Positions 43,198-52,135 of a stretch of DNA of 64,000 nucleotides are shown here, one piece after another. The stretch is from contig CALWLY010000010.1 of assembly GCA_944381635.1 (NCBI GenBank), positions 1 to 64,000 of the forward strand, read 5' to 3'. This DNA comes from an uncultured Lachnospiraceae bacterium (lineage in GTDB: Bacteria; Bacillota; Clostridia; Lachnospirales; Lachnospiraceae). Within the stretch, counting starts at the first letter, position 1; every line of letters starts with the position of its first letter. A model generated the notes under the pieces. That model had not been told where the DNA came from. It was given only the letters and a program-made list of their open reading frames with translations, and made no database searches. The translations under genes and the position numbers were made by a program.

Positions 43198-44427
43198 TCA
43201 GACTTTTTCCGGGACCGTTTCTGAAAATTTCTGTTTTTCTGTCTTTTTCACCTCTGCCAGAATCCTGCCATTTTTTACATGTATGGTAAGCAGACTTCCC
43301 GGCTTTACTTTATCCACATCCGTCACTGTCTTTCCCTTTTCGTCTGCCACATGGGAAAAGCCCTGATTCAGCTTGTCAAGAGGCGAAAGACCTTTCATTT
43401 TTTCGGTATAAAGAGAAAGAAGATGCCGGCAGCTTACCGTCTTTTTCTCCATGGCAGCCTGCAAAAGCTCCTCCTGCCTGAGAAGTCTCGTTCTTTTTTC
43501 CCGTATCTGATTCATGGGACTTAAATACTGGAGTGTTTTGGCACAGTGAAGCGTATGCTGCCGGTACCTGTCCAGTTTTCCCATAAAGCTCCGTTTCAGT
43601 CCTGCCTTTGCTCCCTCTAAAGCAGCTTCCAGCTGTCTTACGTCATACACAGCCAGTTCTGCCGCTGCTGACGGGGTAGGCGCCCGAAGATCTGCCACAT
43701 AATCGGCGATAGTTGTGTCTGTCTCGTGGCCCACTGCTGAAATAATGGGAATCTGACAGTCAAAAATAGCCTGTGCCACCGCTTCCTCATTAAAAGCCCA
43801 CAAGTCTTCGATAGAACCGCCTCCGCGTCCCACAATCATAGTGTCCACACCCAGACGCTCCAGCGCATGGATGCCGTTTACAATGCTTTCTGCCGCCTGG
43901 TCGCCCTGTACAATGGCAGGATAAAGAATGATCTGCACATAGGGATTTCTCCTGGAGGCGATATTTATGATATCTCTCACCGCTGCCCCGGTAGGCGCTG
44001 TGACAACGCCCAGCGTCCGAATAAACCTGGGAATGGGCTGCTTGTATTCCTGAGCAAACATACCTCTTTCTTCAAGCTCCCGCTTCAGCTGTTCAAAGCG
44101 CTCGTATAAATATCCCGCACCGTCCAGTATGATTTCCTTTGCGTACAGCTGGTATCTGCCGTCTCTTTCATAGACATCCACCGTTCCGGCCGCCACAACC
44201 TGCTGCCCATCCTGCATTCTGAATTTCAGCCCGCTCCTGTTTCCTGCAAACATCACACAGGCTATGGCTCCCTTAGCATCCTTCAGCGTAAAATAAATAT
44301 GGCCGGATGTGTGGTATTTGCAGTTGCTGACCTCTCCTTTTACAAGGATAGACTGCAGCATAAAATCCTGCGTGAACATGTTTTTAATATAGGAATTTAC
44401 CTGCGCTACTGTGTATACGTTTTTCAT
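43198..44427 (-). CDS. xseA: Exodeoxyribonuclease VII large subunit
   Basis: The 409-residue protein has an N-terminal OB fold (VYTVAQVNSYIKNMF to residue ~100) and a catalytic core with VVTAPTGAAVRDIIN, GRGGGSIEDLWAFNEE and SAVGHETDTTIADYVAD, followed by coiled coil and C-terminal segment PLDKLNQGFSHV. It degrades single-stranded DNA to oligonucleotides with XseB. The ATG at 44427 follows GGAG by 6 nt; a GTG four codons earlier is less likely. Confidence 0.96.
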   Translation of the reverse strand: MKNVYTVAQVNSYIKNMFTQDFMLQSILVKGEVSNCKYHTSGHIYFTLKDAKGAIACVMFAGNRSGLKFRMQDGQQVVAAGTVDVYERDGRYQLYAKEIILDGAGYLYERFEQLKRELEERGMFAQEYKQPIPRFIRTLGVVTAPTGAAVRDIINIASRRNPYVQIILYPAIVQGDQAAESIVNGIHALERLGVDTMIVGRGGGSIEDLWAFNEEAVAQAIFDCQIPIISAVGHETDTTIADYVADLRAPTPSAAAELAVYDVRQLEAALEGAKAGLKRSFMGKLDRYRQHTLHCAKTLQYLSPMNQIREKRTRLLRQEELLQAAMEKKTVSCRHLLSLYTEKMKGLSPLDKLNQGFSHVADEKGKTVTDVDKVKPGSLLTIHVKNGRILAEVKKTEKQKFSETVPEKV

Positions 44428-44457
44428 CTGCTTCTCCACATATCCGGTCCAAGTATA

Positions 44458-44481
44458 CAGTGTGCTCTAAAGCGCACACTG
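44458..44481. repeat. R6, minimal hairpin related to the R repeat
   Basis: CAGTGTGC-TCTAAA-GCGCACACTG resembles the first module of R1-R4. It lies between nusB and xseA and lacks a T run. Confidence 0.45.
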
Positions 44482-44495
44482 TTTTATTTATTACC

Positions 44496-44900
44496 TTAAT
44501 TATCTGCGAATTTGGCCAGGACGCCGTTTACGAAACCTGCCGAACCGTCCTGTCCGTATGTTTTGGCCAGTTCCACTGCCTCGTTGATAGCCACTCCTGT
44601 AGGAACGGTATCGTCATAGCGAATCTCATACACTGCCAGACGTATGATGGCAAGATCCACCTTGCCCATACGGCCGGTGGTCCATCCTTTTGCCCTTTCA
44701 TTGATTTCTTCATCAATTTCCGTCAGATGTTCCATAATCTTATAAAACTTCTCGTGGATATAGGCAATATCCTTATCCTCTGTCACGTTTTCGTCGTCAC
44801 AAAGAAACATCTCGCACTGTTCGTCAATTTCTTCTTTTCCATTAAATTCCACACGGAACAGTAATTTAAAAATTTGTTCTCTCAGTTCTCTTCTGCTCAT
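44496..44900 (-). CDS. nusB: Transcription antitermination factor NusB
   Basis: The 134-residue helical protein opens [19 protein letters not shown] and has the NusB helix [37 protein letters not shown] in its second half (region 80-116). With NusE it loads on boxA of rRNA transcripts. The ATG at 44900 fits the family, but a TTG eight codons upstream has a better-spaced AAAAGGA; the start is open. The order asp23-nusB-xseA is conserved in Clostridia. Confidence 0.94.
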   Translation of the reverse strand: MSRRELREQIFKLLFRVEFNGKEEIDEQCEMFLCDDENVTEDKDIAYIHEKFYKIMEHLTEIDEEINERAKGWTTGRMGKVDLAIIRLAVYEIRYDDTVPTGVAINEAVELAKTYGQDGSAGFVNGVLAKFADN

Positions 44901-45119
44901 TCTATATGAACTATCCTTTCCCAAACTCGCATCCTTTTCACATATCTTCGGCGGGCCCTGAAGTCATTTTTTCACGCAAGCGCAAAACACATGTCCCGGG
45001 ACCTTCGCATCATTACATTCCATGACAAAGAGTGTGCCTCACAAATGACAAGCCTTTCTCTTCCCCTGCGGTCAGAATACAGCTGCGTCATTTTTGGAAC
45101 ACACTCCTTGGCCAGACCT

Positions 45120-45506
45120 TTATTTGCCCGGATTCATATTCACACTTGCAATACGGATATTGACATCCGTAACTGTAAGCCCTGTCATGTTCTCGATGGC
45201 ATTTTTTACCTTTTCCTGTACTTTCTGACAGGTTGCGGGGATATTGTAGCCATACTCCATGGTCAGTGTAAGATCCGTTCTTACGTTGGAGCCGATCACA
45301 TCCACCTTTACACCTTTGGTCAGGCTTTTCACGCCTACCTTGCTCATAAGCTCATTGGTGATGTTTCCCGCCATGGCAGATACGCCTTCTACTTCTGTAG
45401 CTGCCAAAGATGCAATCATAGCTACCACCTCGTCCGCAATCTGTACGGAACCAACACCATCGTCTCCCTGCAATACATAAGTATTTTTATTTGTATCTTT
45501 CTCCAT
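45120..45506 (-). CDS. Asp23/Gls24-family envelope stress protein
   Basis: The 128-residue protein has the Asp23 core GSVQIADEVVAMIASLAATEVEGVSAMAG, then VDVIGSNVRTDLTLTMEYGYNIP and a C-terminal TGLTVTDVNIRIASV. In staphylococci such proteins form membrane-associated assemblies linked to alkaline/cell-wall stress; a role here is unproven. AAAGGAGG precedes the ATG. nusB follows after about 220 bp without a recognised gene between. No AmaP anchor gene is adjacent. Confidence 0.92.
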   Translation of the reverse strand: MEKDTNKNTYVLQGDDGVGSVQIADEVVAMIASLAATEVEGVSAMAGNITNELMSKVGVKSLTKGVKVDVIGSNVRTDLTLTMEYGYNIPATCQKVQEKVKNAIENMTGLTVTDVNIRIASVNMNPGK

Positions 45507-45600
45507 AAGGGTGCCTCCTTTATCTCTATCTTATAAATTATACCAAAACCGCCAGGTTTTGCCTAGTGCTTTTTTATCCCGAAAGCCATACACAGCACTA

Positions 45601-47016
45601 TCATTCCCCGGAATTTAGCCAAAAGCCAAGCGTTCTGTTCTCCGGCGCCTCTGTGTAAGCCACATTGCCGCTTCCTGCCGGAAGATAACGGAAAATATTC
45701 TGCTTATCTATCAGATATTCCTTCAGCTGACTGTAAACCTGATCGCTTTCACACCGGAACGTGATCGTCTTTTCTCCCTGACTGACAGCTTCCTGAAACA
45801 AAGGTGTAAGACGCAGGGAAAAATCCGCCGCATCCTCCTTTGTCAGATACAGTCCTTCCCGCACATAATAATTGTCTCTGGTGTCTGTACATGCCGGAAG
45901 GGAAAATGTCGAATCCGCCTGGTGGGTTTTCTCCAGTTCCTGTGTGGTAACGCAAAAATAGTCATAGTTTACCGGCCACTGTCTTTCTGTGTCTGTGATA
46001 CTCTTCTCTTCAAACCGATAAGACACATCTCCCCAGGTAGGGTCCACATGGTACCAGCTGCCGTTTACCTGCGCACAAAGCCAGGCGTGACGTCCGCTGT
46101 TTACACTGCCCGATACAAGCACTGCCGGTATGCCTTTTTTCTGCAGAAGATACTGAAGCATCTTGGCATACCCCTGACATACCGATCTTCCATAATCCGC
46201 CACAGAGCACAGGTTCTGATTTTCCGCAGCGCTCTCGTCGTACTCGGTATTCTCAATCAGATAATCATACAAATATTTCAGCGTGACATAATCGTCTTCC
46301 GCCCCCTGTGAGGGCATTCCTGCAAAAGCTCTGTCCGTATAGGCGTCTATGCTTTCCTTTTCCTGCAAAACTTTCTGTTCGTCCATAGTATAGGAAGGGG
46401 AAAAAGTGATTTCTTTCACTTCTCCGTTTAACGTACGAACCGTATCCCGGTATCCATTCACATAAAAAATTTCCGGATGGTCTGCCAGCAGGCACATGAA
46501 AATTCTCTCCAGAGGCTCTTCTCTGTCTGCAGACAGTGTCACCTCATTGGAAAAAGACAGGATGGCGTCATACATTTCCTGATAGATTTTCTGTTCTTCT
46601 TCCGTTAAAGTATAAAAAGCCCAGGAAGACTGAGGAAGGATTTCGCCTGCTGTTTTTTCTGAAAAATCTCCGGGCTTAGTACTTAGCTCCCCGGTCTCCG
46701 GCTCTGTTTCCGTGAAAGATTGGTTCTGTCCGGCAGTCTCCTGCGTATCCTTTGTCTTTGAAATTGTATTTTGTGAAACTGTATTTTCCGAAACTACATT
46801 TTCCGAAATTTTTTTTCCCGGGTCTGTATTTTCCTGCCCGCTGTTTTCCTGTATGGGAACCGCAGACTCTGCGCTGCCGCTTTCCTCCACGCTTTCCCCG
46901 TATGGCTCTTTGGCAAAACGGGAGAAGAGCCTGTCTTCTCCCCATATAATTCCCGCCGCCGCTACCAGACACAGGCAAAGCAGGCATACAACAGGAAGCA
47001 CCTTTTTTCTTTTCAT
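45601..47016 (-). CDS. Membrane-anchored transglutaminase-like protein
   Basis: The 471-residue protein has a signal/anchor helix (about 5-27), a long Ser/Glu/Asn/Thr-rich linker (30-125) with a five-residue degenerate repeat (ISENVVSENTVSQNTIS) and a C-terminal transglutaminase-like domain. The Cys-His-Asp triad is visible as GRSVCQGYA, GRHAWLC and YHVDPTWGD. Such extracellular domains act as proteases or cross-linkers; substrate unknown. Its ATG abuts the prfC TAA stop (TAAATG), so translation is probably coupled. Confidence 0.88.
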   Translation of the reverse strand: MKRKKVLPVVCLLCLCLVAAAGIIWGEDRLFSRFAKEPYGESVEESGSAESAVPIQENSGQENTDPGKKISENVVSENTVSQNTISKTKDTQETAGQNQSFTETEPETGELSTKPGDFSEKTAGEILPQSSWAFYTLTEEEQKIYQEMYDAILSFSNEVTLSADREEPLERIFMCLLADHPEIFYVNGYRDTVRTLNGEVKEITFSPSYTMDEQKVLQEKESIDAYTDRAFAGMPSQGAEDDYVTLKYLYDYLIENTEYDESAAENQNLCSVADYGRSVCQGYAKMLQYLLQKKGIPAVLVSGSVNSGRHAWLCAQVNGSWYHVDPTWGDVSYRFEEKSITDTERQWPVNYDYFCVTTQELEKTHQADSTFSLPACTDTRDNYYVREGLYLTKEDAADFSLRLTPLFQEAVSQGEKTITFRCESDQVYSQLKEYLIDKQNIFRYLPAGSGNVAYTEAPENRTLGFWLNSGE

Positions 47017-48612
47017 TTAACCACGTCCAAATTCTGTCAATACCAGGCCTTTGTTTCTGTCCAGAGTCATGCCGATACTCCAGGAATTGATAAAGAGCAG
47101 CAGCGGATTTCCTTTCATATCTTTTACTTTCTTCATATCGGAAGTTCCGCTGAGTTTCGCAAGATCGATCTCGTCTTTGTTTTCAATCCAGCGAATATGC
47201 TCATACGGAAGGGGTTCCAGTCTGATTTCCACATTGTACTCGTTTTCCAGACGGTATTTGAGCACGTCAAACTGCAGCACACCTACAACACCTACGATAA
47301 TTTCTTCCATACCTGTGTTGAATTCCTGGAAAATCTGGATGGCGCCTTCCTGTGCGATCTGGGTGATACCCTTGACAAACTGCTTTCTCTTCATGGTATC
47401 CATCTGACGCACTCTGGCAAAATGTTCCGGTGCAAAGGTAGGGATCCCTTCATAGGCAAACTGTTCCTTAGGCATACAAATCGTATCCCCGATGGAAAAG
47501 ATTCCCGGATCAAATACGCCGATAATATCTCCTGCGTACGCTTCATCCAGAATCTTTCTGTCACTGGCCATGATCTGCTGGGGCTGAGAAAGGCGCATCA
47601 CCTTTTTCCCCTGTACGTGTTTTACTTCCATGCTGGCTTCAAATTTTCCGGAACAGATACGCATAAACGCAATACGGTCTCTGTGAGCTTTGTTCATATT
47701 GGCCTGAATTTTAAATACAAAGGCGGAAAAGTCATGTTCCAGCGGGTCAATAAGACCTACATCCGCTTTTCTGGGAAGGGGTGTTGTGGTCATCTGCAGA
47801 AAGTGCTGCAAAAAGATTTCCACACCAAAGTTTGTGAGCGCGGAGCCAAAGAATACCGGAGTCAGATTTCCCTTTCTTACTTCCTCCAGATCAAACTCTG
47901 CACTTGCGCCGTCCAGCAGTTCGATTTCATCAAACAGCTTGTCCTTTAACTCTTCTCCGATAAAATCTTTCAGAGTGTCTTCTTCCTCCAGAGAAATTTC
48001 TGTAGACGCTCCTTCTTTGGTACCTTTTTCCGTATCGGAATAGGTGATCACCTTTTTCTTCTCTCTGTCATAGACGCCTTTAAAGCTCTTTCCCGAACCA
48101 ATCGGCCAGTTTACCGGACAGGTGGCAATTCCCAGCTCCTTCTCGATTTCATCCAGAAGATCAAAGGTATCGTTGGCGTCTCTGTCCATCTTGTTGATGA
48201 AAGTAAAAATCGGAATCTTTCTCATGACGCAGACCTTGAACAATTTTCTTGTCTGCGCCTCCACACCTTTTGACGCATCGATGACCATGACCGCGGAATC
48301 CGCCGCCATAAGCGTACGGTACGTATCCTCGGAGAAGTCCTGATGTCCTGGTGTATCCAGAATATTTATGCAGTATCCGTCGTATTCAAACTGTAACACA
48401 GAGGAGGTTACGGAAATACCTCTCTCCTTTTCAATTTCCATCCAGTCAGAAACCGCATGTCTGGCAGTAGCCTTTCCCTTTACGGATCCTGCCAGATTGA
48501 TGGCTCCTCCGTATAACAGGAATTTTTCTGTCAGTGTTGTCTTTCCGGCATCCGGATGAGAAATAATCGCAAAGGTTCTTCTTCTCTTAATCTCTTCTGC
48601 TATGCTGCTCAA
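47017..48612 (-). CDS. prfC: Peptide chain release factor 3
   Basis: The 531-residue GTPase has the RF3-specific P-loop ISHPDAGKTTLTEKFLL, switch II DTPGHQDFSEDTYRTL, G4 FINKMDRD, domain II and the C-terminal RF3 domain. It recycles RF1/RF2 from the ribosome. The start is a TTG, 9 nt after GGAGG. An out-of-frame ATG (10 codons, MNFEQHSRRD) begins 2 nt after the same GGAGG and ends just inside prfC. The length and domain order are standard. Confidence 0.95.
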   Translation of the reverse strand: MSSIAEEIKRRRTFAIISHPDAGKTTLTEKFLLYGGAINLAGSVKGKATARHAVSDWMEIEKERGISVTSSVLQFEYDGYCINILDTPGHQDFSEDTYRTLMAADSAVMVIDASKGVEAQTRKLFKVCVMRKIPIFTFINKMDRDANDTFDLLDEIEKELGIATCPVNWPIGSGKSFKGVYDREKKKVITYSDTEKGTKEGASTEISLEEEDTLKDFIGEELKDKLFDEIELLDGASAEFDLEEVRKGNLTPVFFGSALTNFGVEIFLQHFLQMTTTPLPRKADVGLIDPLEHDFSAFVFKIQANMNKAHRDRIAFMRICSGKFEASMEVKHVQGKKVMRLSQPQQIMASDRKILDEAYAGDIIGVFDPGIFSIGDTICMPKEQFAYEGIPTFAPEHFARVRQMDTMKRKQFVKGITQIAQEGAIQIFQEFNTGMEEIIVGVVGVLQFDVLKYRLENEYNVEIRLEPLPYEHIRWIENKDEIDLAKLSGTSDMKKVKDMKGNPLLLFINSWSIGMTLDRNKGLVLTEFGRG

Positions 48613-48841
48613 AATTCATTTCCTCCAAATCATGTCTGAATCTTTTATCCATTTCCTGCCGTTTTCCCTTTCCGGAAAACAGCGCCTTTGTTATTCTGTC
48701 CTGAAAATCAGTTTCTGTCAATGGATTTCTAATGAAAAGCTGATTTTCCTTAAAACCACCGGTGGATATGCACGGATTTACAGAGAAAAATGCCGCTGTG
48801 CGGCGTAAATCCGGCACACAAACGCTTCCAGCAGCGTTTGT

Positions 48842-49999
48842 CTAAGATTCCAGCATAGATTTTCCGTTAAATTCCGGTTTTAATCCGAAATAGTCCAGCA
48901 CAGTAGCGCCGATGTCTGAGAAAGTATCTCTTGTTCCCAGGTTTGCTGGTGTCATTTTGGAACCGTACATGACAAAAGGTGTGTATTCTCTGGAATGATC
49001 TGTGGAGGCGGTATAACCCGGGTCACAGCCGTGATCTGCGGTGATCATGAGGATATCGTCCTCTTTCATGGCTTTTAAAAGTTCCGGAAGCTTCTCATCA
49101 AAATAGGTGAGGGCTTTCGCATAGCCGTCAATGTCATTTCTGTGTCCGTAAAGCATATCGTAATCCACCAGATTTACAAAACACAAACCTTCAAAATCTT
49201 TGTCCATATAGGCAAGTGTTTTTTCTATGCCGTCCGCATTTCCCTGTGTGTAGACATATTCCGTAATTCCTTTTCCCGCAAAGATATCTCTGATCTTTCC
49301 CACACCGATCACTGCTTTTCCGGCATCTTTTAACTGATCCAGCATAGTAGTGGAAGGCGGAAGAAGGGAATAATCATGTCTTCTGGATGTTCTTGTATAG
49401 TTTCCGTCTTTTCCCACAAAGGGGCGGGCGATCACTCTGCCTACTCCGTGTTTTCCCTGAAGCATTTCTCTTGCAATTTCACAATAGCGATAAAGTTCTT
49501 CCACCGGCACAATGTCCTCATGAGCAGCAATCTGGAACACACTGTCCGCCGAAGTGTATACAATCAGCTTTCCGGTTTTTACGTGTTCATCCCCGTAATC
49601 TTTTATCACTTCTGTTCCGGAATAAGGCTTATTGCACAGCACGCCCCGCCCTGTTTTTTCGGAAAATTCTTTCAGCACTTCCTCGGGGAAGCCGTTGGGA
49701 TAGGTAGGAAGGGGATTGGGAGAGTACACACCGGCAATCTCCCAATGCCCGATGGTGGTATCCTTTCCGCGGGATGCTTCCTTCATCCTTGCAATCACCG
49801 CTTCCGGTTTATCCACGCCTTCGTGCCATTCCATGCCGTCGATATTGAAAAATCCCAGCTTCTGCATATTCGGCATATGAAAATACGGACTGGAAGCTGC
49901 AGATTTGACGGTATTGGTTCCTGCATCTGCATAATCTGCGGCATCAGGCATTGCTCCGATTCCCACACTGTCCAACACAATTAAAAAGATTCTTTTCAT
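48842..49999 (-). CDS. deoB: Phosphopentomutase
   Basis: The 385-residue alkaline-phosphatase-fold enzyme has the metal/nucleophile opening FLIVLDSVGIGAMPDAADYADAG (region 4-26), GKDTTIGHWEI around the phosphorylated Thr, and ITADHGCDPGYTASTDHSRE. It interconverts ribose or deoxyribose 1- and 5-phosphates in nucleoside salvage. GAGGGATTT precedes the ATG. A hairpin (CAAACGCT/AGCGTTTG) lies at its stop. Confidence 0.97.
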   Translation of the reverse strand: MKRIFLIVLDSVGIGAMPDAADYADAGTNTVKSAASSPYFHMPNMQKLGFFNIDGMEWHEGVDKPEAVIARMKEASRGKDTTIGHWEIAGVYSPNPLPTYPNGFPEEVLKEFSEKTGRGVLCNKPYSGTEVIKDYGDEHVKTGKLIVYTSADSVFQIAAHEDIVPVEELYRYCEIAREMLQGKHGVGRVIARPFVGKDGNYTRTSRRHDYSLLPPSTTMLDQLKDAGKAVIGVGKIRDIFAGKGITEYVYTQGNADGIEKTLAYMDKDFEGLCFVNLVDYDMLYGHRNDIDGYAKALTYFDEKLPELLKAMKEDDILMITADHGCDPGYTASTDHSREYTPFVMYGSKMTPANLGTRDTFSDIGATVLDYFGLKPEFNGKSMLES

Positions 50000-50067
50000 C
50001 TGTAAATCCCTCTTTTCTGTTTTCTATTGTTCCTCTTTCTCTTGCATTCTATCACAACTTTTCCATT

Positions 50068-50165
50068 CTGACATCAATTTTCCTGTTTTGCCCGACCGAT
50101 CACTGCTTTATCCGCACTGACATCAATTTTCCTGTTTTGCCTGGCTGATCACCACTTTATCCGCG
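50068..50165. repeat. 49-bp tandem duplication covering the 3' end of spoIIIAH
   Basis: Unit A (50068-50116) and unit B (50117-50165) are aligned 49-bp direct repeats differing at about seven positions. Unit B encodes the last codons and stop of SpoIIIAH (ADKVVISQAKQEN). Unit A, downstream of that stop, still encodes ADKAVIGRAKQEN and a stop. The duplicate is thus a non-translated copy of the C-terminal codons. Confidence 0.85.
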
Positions 50166-50872
50166 CTGACACCGGTTTTTCTTGTGACGATATCTTCAAT
50201 CTGTGCACACTGAGCGTCCGTCAGAGCATCTGTGGTCACCACCACATCGGCGCTGTCACCGTTGATCGTTACCACCACATCCTGAAATCCTTTGGCTTCC
50301 AGCAAAATCTCCGCAGCCGTTTCCTTCTCTGCCAGTTCCGTAAGCTCGATCATGCCGTTGACTGCTTCCTGCTTCTGCTCCTCACTGATGTTGGCGTTGT
50401 TGATAATCTCCAGAAAGGTTTCCTTGCTCTTTGCCCTTGTCTGCTCCTTCAGCAGCTTGGCACCGGAAAGAGACGCCACGTTGGAAGAACTTGTAAAAAC
50501 GGCCTCGCCGGGAACTTCTCCCTCTCCCACTTCGGCTTCTGCGCTCTGTGCCCCGGAGGCATCCGCTTCCTCAGCTGCCGCTTCATCGGTATTTTCCGAC
50601 AAGATGGAAACTTCCGCATTGTCTGTCACTTCCATATCTGCATCCAGATAGTTTCCGGTAACTTCCGCCTCCGAGTCCAGACTTTCAATATCCGACACAA
50701 TATCTTCCTCAGACAGGTCCAAAAGTGCCGTAGTATCTTCCCCGTCCGCAGTCTGATTCACTACCTCTTCCTCCTCGATTTTGGTTCCTGCAAAATTCAG
50801 GTAACCGGCTACAGCTATCATGATGGCTAAAGCTGTAATCATAATCTGGTTGCGTTTTAACACGTTTTTCAC
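50123..50872 (-). CDS. spoIIIAH: SpoIIIAH, stage III sporulation channel protein
   Basis: The 249-residue protein has a short basic N-terminus, one membrane helix (about 11-28), an acidic variable region (35-120, rich in Glu/Ala) and a C-terminal YscJ/FliF-like ring domain (about 145-249) with GFQDVVVTINGDSADVVVTT. It forms the mother-cell side of the channel with SpoIIQ. It closes the spoIIIA operon. Its 3' end is duplicated in tandem downstream. Confidence 0.94.
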   Translation of the reverse strand: MKNVLKRNQIMITALAIMIAVAGYLNFAGTKIEEEEVVNQTADGEDTTALLDLSEEDIVSDIESLDSEAEVTGNYLDADMEVTDNAEVSILSENTDEAAAEEADASGAQSAEAEVGEGEVPGEAVFTSSSNVASLSGAKLLKEQTRAKSKETFLEIINNANISEEQKQEAVNGMIELTELAEKETAAEILLEAKGFQDVVVTINGDSADVVVTTDALTDAQCAQIEDIVTRKTGVSADKVVISQAKQEN

Positions 50873-50892
50873 TCCTGATCCCTCTGCTTTCT

Positions 50893-51507
50893 TTATTTCA
50901 TCTTAGCTACTTTAATCTTATGTGCTTCCAGACCGAATAATGCCTCAATCGCCTCCGTAATATTTTTTGCCACGGTCGGACTTCCCCCTCCCTGCGCCAA
51001 CACAAAAACACCTTCCGCCTTGGGATTTACCGTCTTTTTGATGCTGGGACTTTTTCTCCCGTCCGCATCTGTGATATACACCGTTTCCTCTCCTTTTTCC
51101 GTTTGTTCGGAAATTCTGCTTCCCCCTGCGCTGTCGTTTTCTGAAACGCTGTCCGTTCTTTCCGTCACATCTTTTTCCACAACCTGTTCCTCGGACTCCT
51201 TCCAGGTAATCATCACCTGTACCTTCCCCACCCCTTCCATTCCGGCTAAAATTTCCTCCAGCCTCTCCTCCTCTCTGCTTCTTGCACCGCTTCCCGAAAG
51301 CTGTCTTTCTCCGGAATCATCCCCCGCAGTTTCTTCTCCATATAAAGCTGTCTGCTGTTTCTGATCCCCCTCTGCTTCTTCCTTACCGCTTTTTCCTGTG
51401 GGTATGGCTATCACAAGACAGAGTACTCCAAGAAGCGCCAGAACAAGCATGTTTTCTTTTGTCAGTTTCTTTTTGAGAAATTCTTTTCCTCTCACCGTCC
51501 GGTTCAT
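50893..51507 (-). CDS. spoIIIAG: SpoIIIAG, stage III sporulation protein
   Basis: The 204-residue protein has an N-terminal membrane helix (MLVLALLGVLCLVIAIP, about 20-36), a charged linker (40-75) and a C-terminal ring-building domain with EILAGMEGVGKVQVMITWKESEEQVV and KAEGVFVLAQGGGSPTVAKNITEAIEALFGLEAHKIKVAKM. It forms a large ring of the feeding-tube channel. It overlaps spoIIIAF by ATGA. Confidence 0.94.
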   Translation of the reverse strand: MNRTVRGKEFLKKKLTKENMLVLALLGVLCLVIAIPTGKSGKEEAEGDQKQQTALYGEETAGDDSGERQLSGSGARSREEERLEEILAGMEGVGKVQVMITWKESEEQVVEKDVTERTDSVSENDSAGGSRISEQTEKGEETVYITDADGRKSPSIKKTVNPKAEGVFVLAQGGGSPTVAKNITEAIEALFGLEAHKIKVAKMK

Positions 51508-52082
51508 GATTCAAAGGTCACCTCCACTGCTGACGGATCCAACGAAAGTTTTTCGGCCAGAAGCTTTGTCAAATCCTCTTTTCTCTTCTCCATGCCTTCC
51601 GCGTCTTCCTGCCCTTCTTGCGTCTGTCCCCCATCTTCTTTTTCTATCTGGATGGTATCCACGGAATCAATGCGGATGGCCGCATTTTTTTCCTTCAAAA
51701 CCAAAGTCAGTTTTCCCTCATGCGCACTCACGCTCACCAAAGACAGGTTTTCACTTTCCAGCGTATCTCCCAGTTTCTTTTCGGTCTCCAGCAAAAGCGC
51801 CTGGCTGTCAATCTCTCCTTCCTGCCAGGCAAGTTCACCCATCTGTCTGGAAAGGCTTTCCAGTTCCTGTTCATAAACCGCCACCTGCTGCTGAAACCAG
51901 GCAATTTTATCTTCCTTTCCAAAGGAAAGGATCGGTACGGCAATCTGAGAAAGGACCATAAGTCCCAACATCAGTTTCACGTATTTTTCGTACTGGCTTG
52001 CGGGGACAAAATGAAGGATCATCTGTCCTGCCAGCATAAAAATACAGGTCTGCTTCAGCAGATTCAGAAAATCTCCCGCCAT
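51504..52082 (-). CDS. spoIIIAF: SpoIIIAF, stage III sporulation protein
   Basis: The 192-residue protein has two N-terminal helices (about 5-24 and 33-52), FLNLLKQTCIFMLAGQMILHFVP then YVKLMLGLMVLSQIAVPIL, and a C-terminal soluble domain with VSVSAHEGKLTLVLKE. It belongs to the SpoIIIA channel. GGAGGAAAGG precedes the ATG. It overlaps spoIIIAG by 4 nt. Confidence 0.93.
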   Translation of the reverse strand: MAGDFLNLLKQTCIFMLAGQMILHFVPASQYEKYVKLMLGLMVLSQIAVPILSFGKEDKIAWFQQQVAVYEQELESLSRQMGELAWQEGEIDSQALLLETEKKLGDTLESENLSLVSVSAHEGKLTLVLKEKNAAIRIDSVDTIQIEKEDGGQTQEGQEDAEGMEKRKEDLTKLLAEKLSLDPSAVEVTFES

Positions 52083-52135
52083 CCTTTCCTCCTTCCCTTG
52101 TCAGACTTTTCTCTCCGCTTTTCCCTTTCCCGACA

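Noticed and set aside
44993-45002. GTCCCGGGAC palindrome upstream of nusB
   Set aside because: Isolated 10-bp palindrome with no supporting context.
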